Source: Histidinibacterium aquaticum (GTDB taxonomy: Bacteria > Pseudomonadota > Alphaproteobacteria > Rhodobacterales > Rhodobacteraceae). Taken from it: a stretch of 64,000 bases of DNA. Location of the stretch: positions 297,522-361,521 of the forward strand of contig NZ_VYQE01000002.1 in NCBI RefSeq assembly GCF_008710275.1. Direction: 5' to 3'. Position numbers and translations under genes: made by a program. The notes beneath the pieces are model-generated. The model saw nothing but the letters and a program-made list of their open reading frames with translations, had not been told where the DNA came from and did no database searches. Below, piece by piece: positions 9,574-19,740 of the stretch. Position 1 is the stretch's first letter. Every line of letters begins with the position of its first letter.

Positions 9574-10968
9574 ATGGCCACGAGCTATGACATGATCGTA
9601 ATCGGCGCGGGACCCGGCGGCTACGTCGCGGCGATCCGCGCGGCCCAGCTGGGCCTCAAGGTGGTCTGCGTCGAGCGCGAGCACCTGGGGGGCATCTGCC
9701 TCAACTGGGGGTGCATCCCCACCAAGGCCATGCTGCGTTCGGCCGAGGTCTTTCACCTGATGCACCGGGCCAAGGAATTCGGGCTCAAGGCCGACGGCGT
9801 CGACTATGATCTGGAGGCCGTCGTGCAGCGTTCGCGCAAGGTCGCCAAGCAGCTGACCTCCGGGATCGGCAGCCTGTTCAAGAAGAACAAGGTCACCTCG
9901 ATCATGGGCGAGGCCCGCCTGGCCGGGAAGAACACCGTGAAGGTCAAGACGGAGAAGGGCGAAGAGGAACTGACCGCGCCCGCGATCGTCGTCGCCACCG
10001 GCGCCCGCGCGCGGGAGCTTCCGGGGCTGGAGGCGGACCACGAGCTGGTCTGGACCTACAAGGACGCGCTAGTGCCGAAGCGGATGCCCAAGAAGCTGCT
10101 GGTCATCGGCTCGGGCGCCATCGGGATCGAGTTTGCGAGCTTCTACAACACGCTCGGCGCCGACACGACGGTGGTCGAGGTGATGGATCGCATCCTGCCC
10201 GTCGAGGACGAGGAAATCTCGAAGTTCGCCAAGAAGCAGTTCGAGAAGCAGGGCATGACGATCCTGCAGAAGGCCATCGTCAAGCAGCTGGACCGTGGCA
10301 AGGGCAAGGTGACCGCCCATATCGAGACCGGCGGCAAGGTCGAGAAGCACGAGTTCGACACGGTGATCTCCGCCGTGGGCATCGTCGGCAACGTCGAGGG
10401 ACTCGGCCTCGAAGAAGCGGGCGTGAAGATCGAGAAGAGCCACGTCCTGACCGACGAGTACTGCCGCACCGGCGTCGAGGGTCTCTACGCCATCGGCGAC
10501 ATCGCGGGCGCACCCTGGCTCGCGCACAAGGCCAGCCACGAGGGCACGATGGTGGCCGAGCTGATCGCCGGGAAGAATGACGTGCACCCGATCAAGCCCA
10601 ACTCGATCCCCGGCTGCACCTACTGCCATCCGCAGATCGCGAGCGTGGGCCTCACCGAGGCGCAGGCCAAGGACCAGGGCTACGAGGTCAACGTCGGCCA
10701 CTTTCCCTTCATCGGCAACGGCAAGGCCATCGCGCTCGGCGAGCCCGAGGGCATGGTAAAGACGGTGTTCGACAAGAAGACCGGCGAGCTGCTGGGCGCC
10801 CACATGGTCGGCGCGGAGGTGACCGAGCTGATCCAGGGCTACGTCGTCGGCAAGACGCTGGAGACGACGGAAGAGGACCTCATGGAGTCGGTCTTCCCGC
10901 ACCCGACGCTGAGCGAGATGATGCACGAGAGCGTGCTCGACGCCTACGGCCGCGCCCTGCATTACTGA
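9574..10968 (+). CDS. lpdA: dihydrolipoyl dehydrogenase (E3)
   Basis: 464-residue FAD-dependent E3 component of 2-oxoacid dehydrogenase complexes, reoxidising dihydrolipoamide with NAD+. The FAD-binding GAGPGGYVAA lies at residues 11-20. The redox-active pair C42/C47 lies in GGICLNWGCIPTKA, a second dinucleotide fold starts at LLVIGSGAIGIEFASFY, and the catalytic His-Glu dyad is H443/E448 in HPTLSEMMHE. A strong Shine-Dalgarno sequence (GGAGGAGG) precedes the ATG. There is no adjacent pdh or suc cluster, so it appears to be a stand-alone locus. It is followed by a strong hairpin terminator. Confidence 0.97.
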   Translation: MATSYDMIVIGAGPGGYVAAIRAAQLGLKVVCVEREHLGGICLNWGCIPTKAMLRSAEVFHLMHRAKEFGLKADGVDYDLEAVVQRSRKVAKQLTSGIGSLFKKNKVTSIMGEARLAGKNTVKVKTEKGEEELTAPAIVVATGARARELPGLEADHELVWTYKDALVPKRMPKKLLVIGSGAIGIEFASFYNTLGADTTVVEVMDRILPVEDEEISKFAKKQFEKQGMTILQKAIVKQLDRGKGKVTAHIETGGKVEKHEFDTVISAVGIVGNVEGLGLEEAGVKIEKSHVLTDEYCRTGVEGLYAIGDIAGAPWLAHKASHEGTMVAELIAGKNDVHPIKPNSIPGCTYCHPQIASVGLTEAQAKDQGYEVNVGHFPFIGNGKAIALGEPEGMVKTVFDKKTGELLGAHMVGAEVTELIQGYVVGKTLETTEEDLMESVFPHPTLSEMMHESVLDAYGRALHY

Positions 10969-10976
10969 GCGAGATT

Positions 10977-11020
10977 GCGCCACGCCGGCCCGCCGGGGCC
11001 CGGCGTGGCGCCCGCCTTTT
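10977..11020 (+). terminator. intrinsic terminator of lpdA
   Basis: A perfect 12-bp stem, GCGCCACGCCGG pairing with CCGGCGTGGCGC, encloses an 11-base GC-rich loop and ends shortly before a four-T stretch. It lies 9 bases after the lpdA stop codon. Confidence 0.75.
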
Positions 11021-11062
11021 CAGCGGCGGGAACAGAGTGACACGGGCCGCCGTTGCGCCCGC

Positions 11063-11650
11063 ATGAGCTCGCCCAGCCACGCCATCGAAGACATCCTCGA
11101 CAGCCTGCATCATGCGGCGGAACGCGACGGCTCGATCTCCGTCGACGAGACGGTCGATGCGCTCGATCACCGCGGCTACGGGCCGTTTCTCTTCGTGCCC
11201 GCGCTGGTGGAGATCACGCCCATCGGCGGTATCCCCGGCGTCCCTACGCTTCTGGCCGTGATCATCGCCATCTTCGCGGCCCAGATCGCCTGGGGCCGCG
11301 AGGACCTCTGGCTGCCGGGCGTGCTCTCGAAGCGCACCGTGAAGGCCAGCCGGATGCGGCAAGCCGCCGACAGCCTTCAGCCCATCGCGCGGCGGCTCGA
11401 CCGGTGGTTTCCGGGCCGCCTGCCGCAGCTCACGCGGACATCGGTGATCCGCACGGCGGGGGTGATCTGCCTGTTGCTCTGCTTCACGGTGCCGCCGCTG
11501 GAGCTGATCCCCTTCGCCAGCACGGCGCCGATGGCCGCTATCGCGACCTTCGGCCTGGCCTTCAGCCTGCGCGACGGCCTGCTCATGGCCATCGGCTACG
11601 CCCTGACCGCCGTGGCGGTCGGGGTCGGCCTTACGGCCCTGATCGGCTGA
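11063..11650 (+). CDS. exopolysaccharide biosynthesis protein ExoD family
   Basis: 195-residue integral membrane protein of the ExoD family (PF06055). It has a short cytoplasmic N-terminus with a DGSISVDETVDALDHRGYGP segment, then FVPALVEITPIGGIPGVPT, the most conserved stretch of the family, and four to five hydrophobic helices. Sinorhizobium exoD mutants are altered in exopolysaccharide and alkaline sensitivity, but the molecular activity is unknown. It converges on the VWA-protein gene with a gap of only six bases. There is no clear Shine-Dalgarno sequence. Confidence 0.85.
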   Translation: MSSPSHAIEDILDSLHHAAERDGSISVDETVDALDHRGYGPFLFVPALVEITPIGGIPGVPTLLAVIIAIFAAQIAWGREDLWLPGVLSKRTVKASRMRQAADSLQPIARRLDRWFPGRLPQLTRTSVIRTAGVICLLLCFTVPPLELIPFASTAPMAAIATFGLAFSLRDGLLMAIGYALTAVAVGVGLTALIG

Positions 11651-11656
11651 CCCCCG

Positions 11657-14608
11657 TCACTCGACGGTGACGGGGAGGGTGAAGATCACCTTGTTGCCCT
11701 GGCCCAGCGCATAGCGCAGCTCGTAGGTGCCGGGTGTCTCCGGAAGCTCCAGCATCACCGGGTTGCCCTCGCGGGTGTAGACGTAGTCGATCGAGCGGTC
11801 CGCCCCGACCTCGGCGATGGCGATGAAGTCGTCGCGGTAGCCCGGACCGTCCCAGCCGACGGGCAGGGTGCCCCCGGCCGGTCCGCTCTGCGGGGCGACG
11901 AGCTGGGCCTCGGCCGCGACGATGGTGATCGGCTCGCGCTGGATGACGGTGTTACCCTGTCCCAGCACGTAGCGAACCTCGTAGTCGCCCGCGTCGACCG
12001 GCATTTCGAGTTCGGCCGGGTTTCCATCGCGCGTGTAGGTGTAGTTCACCGAGCGGTTCTCGCCGGGCTCGGCCACCGCGATGAAGTCGTTGCGGTAGCT
12101 CGGTCCCTCCCAGCCGACCTGGATCGTTTCGCCCGCGACCGCGCTGTCCTGCACCTCCAGCGTGGCTTTCGCCGTCTCGATGGTGATCGGCTGCGAAACG
12201 GCGACCCGGTTGCCCTGGCCGAAGACGTAGCGGAGCTCGTACTCGCCGGCCTCGACGGGCATCTCGAGCTGGGCCGGATTGCCGTCGCGGGTGTAGGTGT
12301 AGTTCACCGAGCGGTTCTCGCCGGGGACGGCCACGGCGACGAAGTCGTTGCGGTAGGCGGGCCCGGTCCACTCGACCTCGATCGTGTCCCCGGCAACCGC
12401 GCTCGCGGGGCCCGAGACCGCGACCTCGGCCGCGGAGACGGTGATTTCGGATGTGGCGGCGATCTCGTTGCCCTGACCGAGCACGTAGCGGACCTCGTAG
12501 GTGCCCGGTTCGACCGGCATCTCGAGCTCCGCAGGGTTGCCGTCGCGCGTGTAGGTGTAGTTCACTGAGCGGTTCTCGCCCGGCACCGCGACGGCGATGA
12601 AGTCGTTCTGGTAGGCGGGGCCGGTCCAGCCCACTGGGATGGTCGCGCCCACGGTGGCCTCTGGCGGGGCCTCGACGGAGATGCTGAGCTCGGTCACCTC
12701 GATGGGCCGGCTCGCGAGCACGGTGCGGTCCTGGTTCACGATGTAGCGCAGCTCGTAGGTGCCGGGCTCAACGGGCATCTCGATCTCTGCCGGATTGCCA
12801 TCGCGGGTGTAGGTGTAGTTCACCGACCCGTCCTCGCCGGGGATGGAGACCGCGAGGTAGTCGCCCTGGTAGTCCGGCCCGGACCAGCCGACCTCGATGG
12901 TTTCCCCCGCCGGGGCGCTGTCGGGCGCCGTGAGCTCCGCGCCGACCTCGGTGACATCGATGGGCCGCGTCGCGATCACACGCCGGTCCTGGTTGAGGTA
13001 GTAGCGGAGCTCGTAGGTCCCGGGAGCCGTGGGCATGAGCAGCTCGGCAGGGTTGCCGTCGCGGGTGTAGACGTAGTTGACGTAATTCTCCTCGCCGGGG
13101 ACCGAGACGCCGAGGTAGTCGCCGGCGTAGTCGGGACCCTCCCAGCCGATGGTGATCGTCTCGCCGGCGATCGCCGTTTCGGGGGCCGAGAGTTCGGCCT
13201 TCACCGGGCTGACCGTGATCGGCGCGCGGGCGATGATCCGGCGGTCCTGCGACATGACATAGCGCAGTTCGTATTCGCCCGGCTCCGCCGGCAGGACCAG
13301 CGCGCCCGGAGCGCCCTCCTCGGTGTAGACGTAGTTGACGTAACCGTCGTCGTCAGGGGCGGAGACCGCGAGGTAGTCGCGCGGGTAATCCGGTCCCTCC
13401 CAGTCCACCTGGATCGTCTCGCCGGCCATCGCCTCTGCCGGGCCCTCGACCGCGGCCGTGACCTCCGTCACCTCGATGGGCGAGGCGGCGAGGATCTGGC
13501 GGCCCTCCGAGAGGACGTAGCGCACCTCGTAGGTGCCGGGGGTCGAGGGCATCCTCAGGACGGCGGGGGAACCCTCCTCGGTGTAGACGTATTCCTCGTA
13601 GCCGGTGTCGTCGGGCACGGAGACCGCGATGTAGTCGCGCTCGGCGTCGGGCCCGTCCCAGGCCACCTCGATCATGGAGCCGGCGACGGCGGAGCCGGGA
13701 TGCGTGACCGAGGCGGTCGGCAGCGGCTCCTCGAAGGTCAGCGTCACCGTGACCGGCGCGTCGCCCGCGACGGTGAAGGTCGTCTCCTGCGCCGTCTCGC
13801 CAACGGTCCAGTAGGCCTCGGCGGTGTAGGTTCCTTCCAGCAGCTCGCGCTCCAGCGGATTGCCCTGTTCGCCCTCGGCGAGGGCGCCGCTGTCGGAGGA
13901 GATGTCCCAGAGGACGGGATCGGCGATGACGGTGCCGTCCGCCATCTCGGCGACGAAGGTGCCGGGGGCGACGACGGGTTCGGGCTCGACCACCACGGCG
14001 AGGGCATCGGTCAGCTCGCTCGCGTTCTGGGCGGTCGCGAAGGTGCCGCCGGTCTCCTCCGCGATGCACTGCATCTGGGCGAGGGCCTCTGCCTCTCCCG
14101 CCACGTCGAAGCCGATGACATGGGCGGTGAAATCGATTCCCGCCTCCTCCAGCGCGCGGGCCGCGGCGCAGGGGTCGGGGTTGCAGGTCTCGATCCCGTC
14201 GGAGACGAGGACGACGGTCGCCTTCTCCTCGGTAAAGCGCAGGGCCTCCGCCGCCGCGATTACGGCGTCGGTCATCGGGGTGCGACCGCGCGGGTTGATG
14301 TTGTTGACCTGCTCCACGATGCGCCCGGCCGTCCCGGCGTCGGGCGCGACCACGGTCTCGATATCGGTGCAGTCGCCCCGGGTGCGATGCCCGTAGACGG
14401 TCAGGCCGAGATTCTGGTCATTGGGAAATGTCGAGAGGATCTCGCTCACCACGTCGCGCGCGATGACGATCTTGTTCACGCCGTCGATCTGCCCCCACAT
14501 CGAGCCGGAACCGTCCATCACGAGGATCGTGTTGGGCCGGGACTGCTGGGCCGCTGCGCCGAAGGGCAGCAGCAGGAGCGTCAGGCAGATGATGGCGATA
14601 TGGCGCAT
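11657..14608 (-). CDS. secreted von Willebrand factor A protein with eight tandem ~86-residue repeats
   Basis: 983 residues. It has a cleavable signal peptide (about 1-21, ending GAAAQ), then a VWA domain at about residues 25-210 with an intact MIDAS start (DGSGSMWG) and the later T/D residues (RGRTPMTDA and VLVSDG), so metal-dependent ligand binding is plausible. From about residue 297 to the C-terminus there are eight tandem repeats of about 86 residues with the core pattern AGxTIxVxWxGP, NYxYTRDGNPAxLxMP and YELRYVLxQ, apparently beta-sandwich modules. The last four complete repeats are the most alike. The function is unknown; an extracellular or periplasmic scaffold or adhesin role is inference. 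A GAGGG Shine-Dalgarno sequence precedes the ATG. Confidence 0.87.
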   Translation of the reverse strand: MRHIAIICLTLLLLPFGAAAQQSRPNTILVMDGSGSMWGQIDGVNKIVIARDVVSEILSTFPNDQNLGLTVYGHRTRGDCTDIETVVAPDAGTAGRIVEQVNNINPRGRTPMTDAVIAAAEALRFTEEKATVVLVSDGIETCNPDPCAAARALEEAGIDFTAHVIGFDVAGEAEALAQMQCIAEETGGTFATAQNASELTDALAVVVEPEPVVAPGTFVAEMADGTVIADPVLWDISSDSGALAEGEQGNPLERELLEGTYTAEAYWTVGETAQETTFTVAGDAPVTVTLTFEEPLPTASVTHPGSAVAGSMIEVAWDGPDAERDYIAVSVPDDTGYEEYVYTEEGSPAVLRMPSTPGTYEVRYVLSEGRQILAASPIEVTEVTAAVEGPAEAMAGETIQVDWEGPDYPRDYLAVSAPDDDGYVNYVYTEEGAPGALVLPAEPGEYELRYVMSQDRRIIARAPITVSPVKAELSAPETAIAGETITIGWEGPDYAGDYLGVSVPGEENYVNYVYTRDGNPAELLMPTAPGTYELRYYLNQDRRVIATRPIDVTEVGAELTAPDSAPAGETIEVGWSGPDYQGDYLAVSIPGEDGSVNYTYTRDGNPAEIEMPVEPGTYELRYIVNQDRTVLASRPIEVTELSISVEAPPEATVGATIPVGWTGPAYQNDFIAVAVPGENRSVNYTYTRDGNPAELEMPVEPGTYEVRYVLGQGNEIAATSEITVSAAEVAVSGPASAVAGDTIEVEWTGPAYRNDFVAVAVPGENRSVNYTYTRDGNPAQLEMPVEAGEYELRYVFGQGNRVAVSQPITIETAKATLEVQDSAVAGETIQVGWEGPSYRNDFIAVAEPGENRSVNYTYTRDGNPAELEMPVDAGDYEVRYVLGQGNTVIQREPITIVAAEAQLVAPQSGPAGGTLPVGWDGPGYRDDFIAIAEVGADRSIDYVYTREGNPVMLELPETPGTYELRYALGQGNKVIFTLPVTVE
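11660..13720 (-). repeat. eight in-frame tandem repeats (~258 bp each) within the VWA gene
   Basis: Successive units begin roughly every 258 bases and encode variants of the same 86-residue module. Repeats 4 to 7 (about 11920-12960) share long nearly identical DNA around the codons for NYTYTRDGNPAE, which suggests recent duplication or gene conversion. Repeats 1 and 2 at the N-terminal side have diverged (YTEEG instead of YTRDG). Confidence 0.85.
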
Positions 14609-14700
14609 GTGAATTCCCCCTCGTCAGATGACGCTAGGAAACACCAGCCGGTCCGGTCTGTGAAGCCCCTGTGGCCAAAGGAAAACGCCTGTCCGGCGGT

Positions 14701-15129
14701 TCAGACGTAGGCAATCATCCGGCCCGCGATCAGGACTGCGGGCCAAAGGAGGAGCGAGGCGAGCGCCGCTGCGCGCTGCCGGCCAGGGGAGAGCGCGGAG
14801 AGCCGCAGATGGGCGGCGATGTTCACGAGAGCCAGCGCGAGCAGGGCCATCTTCACGAGGAAGGCGCGGTTGCCGAGGTAGTCGCCCGCCTGGGTCGCGA
14901 AGAGCAGGAAACCGAAGACCACCGCCATCGCGAGCCCCGCTGCCGCGTAGCGGCGCAGGTCGGTGCCGTCCCGGCCCCGCAGCAGGCGGAGGTCCATGGG
15001 CAGCACGGCCCCGACGAGCAGGGCCAGCCCGAGGATATGGCCCGCGTTGACCAGCGGATAGGTCCAGCGCGAGACCTTGAGGTGCTGGGCGACTGCCGTG
15101 GCTTCGAGCCAGGCGGCGATCTCCGTCAA
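14701..15129 (-). CDS. small integral membrane protein (DUF6644-like)
   Basis: 142 residues with four predicted membrane helices and two conserved-looking segments, YPLVNAGHILGLALLVGAVLPMDLRLL and FGFLLFATQAGDYLGN. His and Asp residues inside the helices resemble those of DUF6644/DUF2214-type proteins, whose function is unknown. The start is a TTG overlapping the stop codon of the upstream gene (TTGA), so translation is coupled to the DUF6152-like protein; the two probably work together. Confidence 0.72.
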   Translation of the reverse strand: MTEIAAWLEATAVAQHLKVSRWTYPLVNAGHILGLALLVGAVLPMDLRLLRGRDGTDLRRYAAAGLAMAVVFGFLLFATQAGDYLGNRAFLVKMALLALALVNIAAHLRLSALSPGRQRAAALASLLLWPAVLIAGRMIAYV

Positions 15130-15485
15130 AGCCGCTCGGGATAGAGCTCGTAGGTCTGGCCGTCGATGGTCACGGCCTCGGCCTTCATCAGCAGCTCGCC
15201 GGGATCGGAGGAGCGCTCGCCGAGGATCGTCATCTCGGTCCCGGGTGCCATCATCCCGTCGGTCAGGCCCGCGCGGTCGTTGCGCCAGGGCTGGCCGACC
15301 TGAACGGCCCAGAGCTCGTCCTCGGCCTCGATGGTCAGGACGCCGTGCGGATTGCCGAGGTCCGCGTGGGTCACGACGCCCGTCAGTTCGAACTTGCCCC
15401 CGTCGGTCCAGCGCCAGCCGTGATGCGCGGCGGCGGGCAGGGCAACGAAAAGGGCGAGGGTGGCGGCAACAAGGGTGCGGATCAT
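15126..15485 (-). CDS. secreted DUF6152-like protein
   Basis: 119 residues with a clear signal peptide (MIRTLVAATLALFVALPAAAHHG) followed by a small beta-rich domain typical of DUF6152 (AHHGW, ELTGVVTHADLGNPHG, ERSSDPGELLMKAE). The fold is probably OB-like. The first in-frame start lies 20 codons upstream, but the chosen ATG places the signal peptide at the N-terminus. Translationally coupled to the membrane protein that follows. The pairing of a DUF6152 secreted protein with a small membrane protein suggests an envelope-associated, possibly metal-related role (inference). Confidence 0.78.
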   Translation of the reverse strand: MIRTLVAATLALFVALPAAAHHGWRWTDGGKFELTGVVTHADLGNPHGVLTIEAEDELWAVQVGQPWRNDRAGLTDGMMAPGTEMTILGERSSDPGELLMKAEAVTIDGQTYELYPERL

Positions 15486-15600
15486 TCCGGATACTCCCGT
15501 TTCTGCCCGTCCAATTCTAGCAGCCGCGGCGGCTCCGTCATCCAACGGCTCCGTGAAGCCGGGACTGGCGCGCGGCTCTCCGCCGGTCTAGGCACGAGCC

Positions 15601-16776
15601 ATGGAGACGCGGACGCCCTTCGGAACGGTGCTTCTGCTCTGGGCCGCGGGGCTCGGGGCGGCGGCGCAGTACGGCAAGGCGTCGGTCGGCTTCGGCGCGC
15701 TGGCGGAGGCCTATCCCGCCGCGGGTGCGAGCCTCGGCTTCGCCGTCTCGCTGGTGGGCTTCATCGGCATCATCCTTGGCGTCGTGGCGGGCCTCGTCGT
15801 CGGACGGCTCCGCTACCGGCGAGCGCTGCTCTGGGCGCTCTGGGCCGGGGCGGCGCTTTCGCTGTTCCAGGCGACGCTGCCCGCGATGCCGCTGCTGCTG
15901 GCGAGCCGCATCGTCGAGGGGATGTCCCATCTCGCCATCGTCGTGGCGGCGCCCACGCTGATCTCGGCCATCACGGCGCCGCGGCACTCGGGCTTCGTCA
16001 TGACCCTCTGGGGCAGCTTCTTCGGTGTGGCCTTCGCGCTCCTGGCCTTTCTGGGGCTGCCGCTTGTCGACCGGCTGGGGCTTCCGGCGCTCTTCGTGGC
16101 CCATGCGATCTGGATGGCGGCCTGCGCGCTGCTGATCGGGGCGGTTCTATCCAAGGGTACGGCACCCCGGGTGACGGAGCCGCTGGACTGGCGCGGGCTC
16201 GCCGCGCGACATGTCGAGATCTACCGCTCCCCGTGGATCGGCGCAGCGGGGGTGGGGTGGCTGTTCTACACCTTCTGCTTCGTCTCGCTGCTGACGCTCA
16301 TCCCGCCCTTCATCGCTCCCGGCTGGCGCGCGGCCATCGTGGGCGCGATGCCGCTGATGAGCATCGCGGTCTCCCTCACGCTGGGCACGGCTATGCTCCG
16401 GCAGGTCTCGGCGGTCTGGGTGGTGATCCTCGGCTTCGCCGTCGGCGGCGTCTCGGCGCTGGGGCTCCTCGTCGCACCGGGTGGGCCGCTCTTCTGCCTG
16501 CTGCTCGCCTCGGGGCTCGGCCTGACCCAGGGGGCGAGCTTCGCTCTGGTCGCCGAGCTCAACCCCGACGCCGAGGACCGTGCGGCGGGCTACGGCGCGA
16601 TGGCCCAGACCGGCAACATCGGCAACACGATCGGGACGCCGGTGATGGTTGTCGTCATCGCGGCCCTCGGCCACCCCGGCTTCGCGCTCGGTCTCGCGGC
16701 GGTTCTCTTCGGCGGGGCGGCCGCCCATATGATGCTCATGCGGCTGCGGGAGGCGGCACCGACGGGGCAGGTGTGA
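15601..16776 (+). CDS. MFS transporter (CynX/NimT-like)
   Basis: 391 residues and about twelve membrane helices. The first part carries [23 protein letters not shown] and [12 protein letters not shown], equivalent to the MFS motif A loop. The second half has [28 protein letters not shown], characteristic of MFS_1 proteins of the cyanate/nitroimidazole type. The substrate is unknown. It is transcribed away from the DUF6152 gene and towards uvrA; the uvrA LexA box lies 16 bases after its stop codon. Confidence 0.87.
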   Translation: METRTPFGTVLLLWAAGLGAAAQYGKASVGFGALAEAYPAAGASLGFAVSLVGFIGIILGVVAGLVVGRLRYRRALLWALWAGAALSLFQATLPAMPLLLASRIVEGMSHLAIVVAAPTLISAITAPRHSGFVMTLWGSFFGVAFALLAFLGLPLVDRLGLPALFVAHAIWMAACALLIGAVLSKGTAPRVTEPLDWRGLAARHVEIYRSPWIGAAGVGWLFYTFCFVSLLTLIPPFIAPGWRAAIVGAMPLMSIAVSLTLGTAMLRQVSAVWVVILGFAVGGVSALGLLVAPGGPLFCLLLASGLGLTQGASFALVAELNPDAEDRAAGYGAMAQTGNIGNTIGTPVMVVVIAALGHPGFALGLAAVLFGGAAAHMMLMRLREAAPTGQV

Positions 16777-16791
16777 TTTTCTCTCCCGTTT

Positions 16792-16806
16792 GTTCTAGTA
16801 ATGTTC
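16792..16806 (+). promoter_or_regulatory. LexA (SOS) box of uvrA
   Basis: GTTCTAGTAATGTTC is an exact match to the alphaproteobacterial LexA operator GTTC-N7-GTTC. It lies 66 bases upstream of the uvrA start codon. SOS control of uvrA is well established in this class. Confidence 0.88.
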
Positions 16807-16871
16807 TATAAACCTCATTGCGCCTCGGGCCGCATGGCCTATCTGAGGCCTGCTGCCGAAAGAGGTGTTTC

Positions 16872-19739
16872 ATGCCCGAGCTGAAGTCGATCGAGGTGCG
16901 CGGCGCGCGCGAGCACAATCTCAAGAACATCGACCTCGACATTCCCCGCGACAAGCTTGTCGTCGTGACCGGACTTTCCGGCTCCGGCAAGTCGTCGCTT
17001 GCCTTCGACACGATCTATGCCGAGGGCCAGCGCCGCTATGTCGAGTCGCTCTCGGCCTATGCCCGGCAGTTCCTCGACATGATGGAGAAGCCGGACGTCG
17101 ATCACATCTCCGGCCTCTCCCCCGCGATCTCGATCGAGCAGAAGACGACCTCGAAGAACCCGCGCTCGACCGTCGGCACGGTGACCGAGATCTACGACTA
17201 CATGCGCCTGCTCTTCGCGCGGGTCGGCACGCCCTATTCGCCGGCCACCGGCCTGCCCATCGAGGCGCAGCAGGTGCAGGACATGGTCGACCGTATCATG
17301 GGCTACGAGGAGGGCACGCGCGGCTATCTTCTCGCGCCCATCGTGCGCGACCGGAAGGGCGAGTACCGCAAGGAATTCCTGGAGCTGCGCAAGCAGGGCT
17401 TCCAGCGGGTGAAGGTCGACGGGGAGTTCTACGACCTCGACGATCCGCCGACGCTCGACAAGAAATTCCGCCACGACATCGACGTCGTCGTCGACCGCAT
17501 CGTGGTGCGCGAAGGCGTCGAGACCCGGCTGGCGGACAGCCTGCGCACGGCGCTCGACCTGGCCGACGGGATCTCGGTGCTGGAGACGGCGCCGCACGAG
17601 GGGGAGGGCGAGCCGGAGCGGATCACCTTCTCCGAGAACTTCGCCTGTCCGGTTTCCGGGTTCACGATCCCGGAGATCGAGCCGCGGCTGTTCTCGTTCA
17701 ACGCGCCCTTCGGCGCCTGTCCCTCCTGCGACGGGCTGGGTCACGAGCTCTATTTCGACCCGGCGCTCATGGTGCCGGATGCCGCGCTGAGCCTCGCCAA
17801 CGGGGCCATCGCGCCCTGGCGCAAGGGCAAGTCGCCGTATTTCCTGCAGACCATCGAAGCCATTGCCCGGCACTACGAGTTCGATTCCAAGACGCCCTGG
17901 AAGGACCTGCCGGCCCACGTGCAGCAGGTCTTCCTGTATGGCTCGGGCGACGAGGAGATCCAGTTCCGCTACGACGAGGGGGGGCGGGTCTACCAGGTCT
18001 CGCGGCCCTTCGAGGGCGTGATCCCGAACATGGAGCGCCGGTACCGGGAGACCGACAGCGCCTGGATCCGCGAGGAATTCGAGCGCTACCAGAACAACCG
18101 CCCCTGCGGCACCTGCAACGGCTACCGCCTGCGGGAAGAGGCGCTCGCCGTGAAGATCGCGGGCCTGCACATCGGCGAGGTCGTGCAGATGTCGATCAAG
18201 GAGGCCTACGCCTGGACCGAGTCGGTCCCGGAAAGCCTCACCCAGCAGAAGAACGAGATCGCCCGCGCCATTCTCAAGGAAATCCGTGAGCGGCTGGGGT
18301 TCCTGAACAACGTCGGTCTCGAGTACCTGACGATGAGCCGGGCCGCCGGCACGCTCTCGGGCGGCGAGAGCCAGCGGATCCGGCTGGCGAGCCAGATCGG
18401 CTCGGGCCTCACCGGCGTGCTCTACGTTCTCGATGAGCCCTCCATCGGCCTGCACCAGCGCGACAACGACCGGCTGCTGACCACGCTCAAGAACCTGCGC
18501 GACCAGGGCAACACGGTCATCGTCGTCGAGCACGACGAGGAGGCGATACGCGAGGCGGACTACGTCTTCGACATCGGACCGGGCGCCGGCGTCCACGGTG
18601 GCCACGTGGTGGCCGAGGGGACGCCCGACGAGATCCAGCAGAACCCCGAGAGCGTCACCGGCGACTACCTCGCCGGCCGGCGGGAAATCCCGGTGAACCC
18701 CGAGCGGCGCGAGGGCAACGGCAAGGCTCTTACCGTGGTCAAGGCGCACGGCAATAACCTCAAGGACGTGACCGTCGATTTCCCGCTGGGCAAGTTCGTC
18801 TGCGTGACCGGCGTCTCCGGCGGGGGCAAGTCGACGCTGACCATCGAGACGCTCTTCAAGACCGCCTCCATGCGGCTCAACGGGGCGCGGCAGGTGCCCG
18901 CGCCCTGCGAGACGATCAAGGGGCTGGAGCACCTGGACAAGGTCATCGACATCGACCAGCGGCCCATCGGGCGGACTCCGCGTTCGAACCCGGCCACCTA
19001 CACCGGGGCCTTCACCCCGATCCGCGACTGGTTCGCGGGCCTGCCCGAGGCCAAGGCGCGGGGCTACAAGCCCGGCCGCTTCAGCTTCAACGTGAAGGGT
19101 GGGCGCTGCGAGGCCTGCCAGGGGGACGGGGTCATCAAGATCGAGATGCACTTCCTGCCGGATGTCTACGTCACCTGCGAAACCTGCCAGGGCGCGCGCT
19201 ACAACCGCGAGACGCTTGAGGTGCGCTTCAAGGGCAAGAGCATCGCCGATGTCCTTGAAATGACGGTGGAAGACGCCCAGGAGTTCTTCAAGGCGGTGCC
19301 CTCGATCCGCGAGAAGATGGACGCGCTGATGCGCGTGGGTCTTGGCTATATCAAGGTCGGCCAGCAGGCGACGACCCTCTCGGGTGGCGAGGCGCAGCGG
19401 GTGAAATTGTCGAAGGAGCTGGCGAAGCGATCCACCGGGCGCACCCTCTACATCCTCGACGAGCCGACGACGGGCCTGCATTTCGAGGACGTGAAGAAGC
19501 TGCTCGAAGTGCTGCACGAGCTGGTCGATGCCGGGAACACGGTGGTGGTGATCGAGCACAACCTCGACGTCATCAAGACGGCCGACCACATCGTCGACAT
19601 CGGCCCCGAGGGCGGGGATGGCGGCGGCACGCTGGTCGCGACCGGCACGCCCGAGGAGGTCGCCGAGGTGACCAGCAGCCATACCGGCCGGTACCTCGGC
19701 CCGATGCTCAAGCCCCGCCGCCGGGTGGCGGCGGAGTAA
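16872..19739 (+). CDS. uvrA: excinuclease ABC subunit A
   Basis: 955-residue DNA-damage sensor of nucleotide excision repair; loads UvrB at lesions. It has two ABC ATPase halves. Walker A GLSGSGKS lies at residues 34-41 and the second Walker A is GVSGGGKST; both LSGGE signatures are present ([10 protein letters not shown] and [10 protein letters not shown]). Zinc-finger cysteine pairs are visible ([26 protein letters not shown]). The ATG is preceded by AGAGGTG; an upstream in-frame start would only add 18 residues not found in UvrA proteins. The LexA box implies DNA-damage induction. Confidence 0.98.
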   Translation: MPELKSIEVRGAREHNLKNIDLDIPRDKLVVVTGLSGSGKSSLAFDTIYAEGQRRYVESLSAYARQFLDMMEKPDVDHISGLSPAISIEQKTTSKNPRSTVGTVTEIYDYMRLLFARVGTPYSPATGLPIEAQQVQDMVDRIMGYEEGTRGYLLAPIVRDRKGEYRKEFLELRKQGFQRVKVDGEFYDLDDPPTLDKKFRHDIDVVVDRIVVREGVETRLADSLRTALDLADGISVLETAPHEGEGEPERITFSENFACPVSGFTIPEIEPRLFSFNAPFGACPSCDGLGHELYFDPALMVPDAALSLANGAIAPWRKGKSPYFLQTIEAIARHYEFDSKTPWKDLPAHVQQVFLYGSGDEEIQFRYDEGGRVYQVSRPFEGVIPNMERRYRETDSAWIREEFERYQNNRPCGTCNGYRLREEALAVKIAGLHIGEVVQMSIKEAYAWTESVPESLTQQKNEIARAILKEIRERLGFLNNVGLEYLTMSRAAGTLSGGESQRIRLASQIGSGLTGVLYVLDEPSIGLHQRDNDRLLTTLKNLRDQGNTVIVVEHDEEAIREADYVFDIGPGAGVHGGHVVAEGTPDEIQQNPESVTGDYLAGRREIPVNPERREGNGKALTVVKAHGNNLKDVTVDFPLGKFVCVTGVSGGGKSTLTIETLFKTASMRLNGARQVPAPCETIKGLEHLDKVIDIDQRPIGRTPRSNPATYTGAFTPIRDWFAGLPEAKARGYKPGRFSFNVKGGRCEACQGDGVIKIEMHFLPDVYVTCETCQGARYNRETLEVRFKGKSIADVLEMTVEDAQEFFKAVPSIREKMDALMRVGLGYIKVGQQATTLSGGEAQRVKLSKELAKRSTGRTLYILDEPTTGLHFEDVKKLLEVLHELVDAGNTVVVIEHNLDVIKTADHIVDIGPEGGDGGGTLVATGTPEEVAEVTSSHTGRYLGPMLKPRRRVAAE

Positions 19740-19740
19740 G

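Noticed and set aside
11660-13720. Periodic DNA repeats that could be read as CRISPR
   Set aside because: Units of about 258 bp keep one reading frame and vary by codon position, so they are protein repeats.
16839-19682. 947-codon minus-strand frame opposite uvrA
   Set aside because: It is a shadow of uvrA with no recognisable domain.
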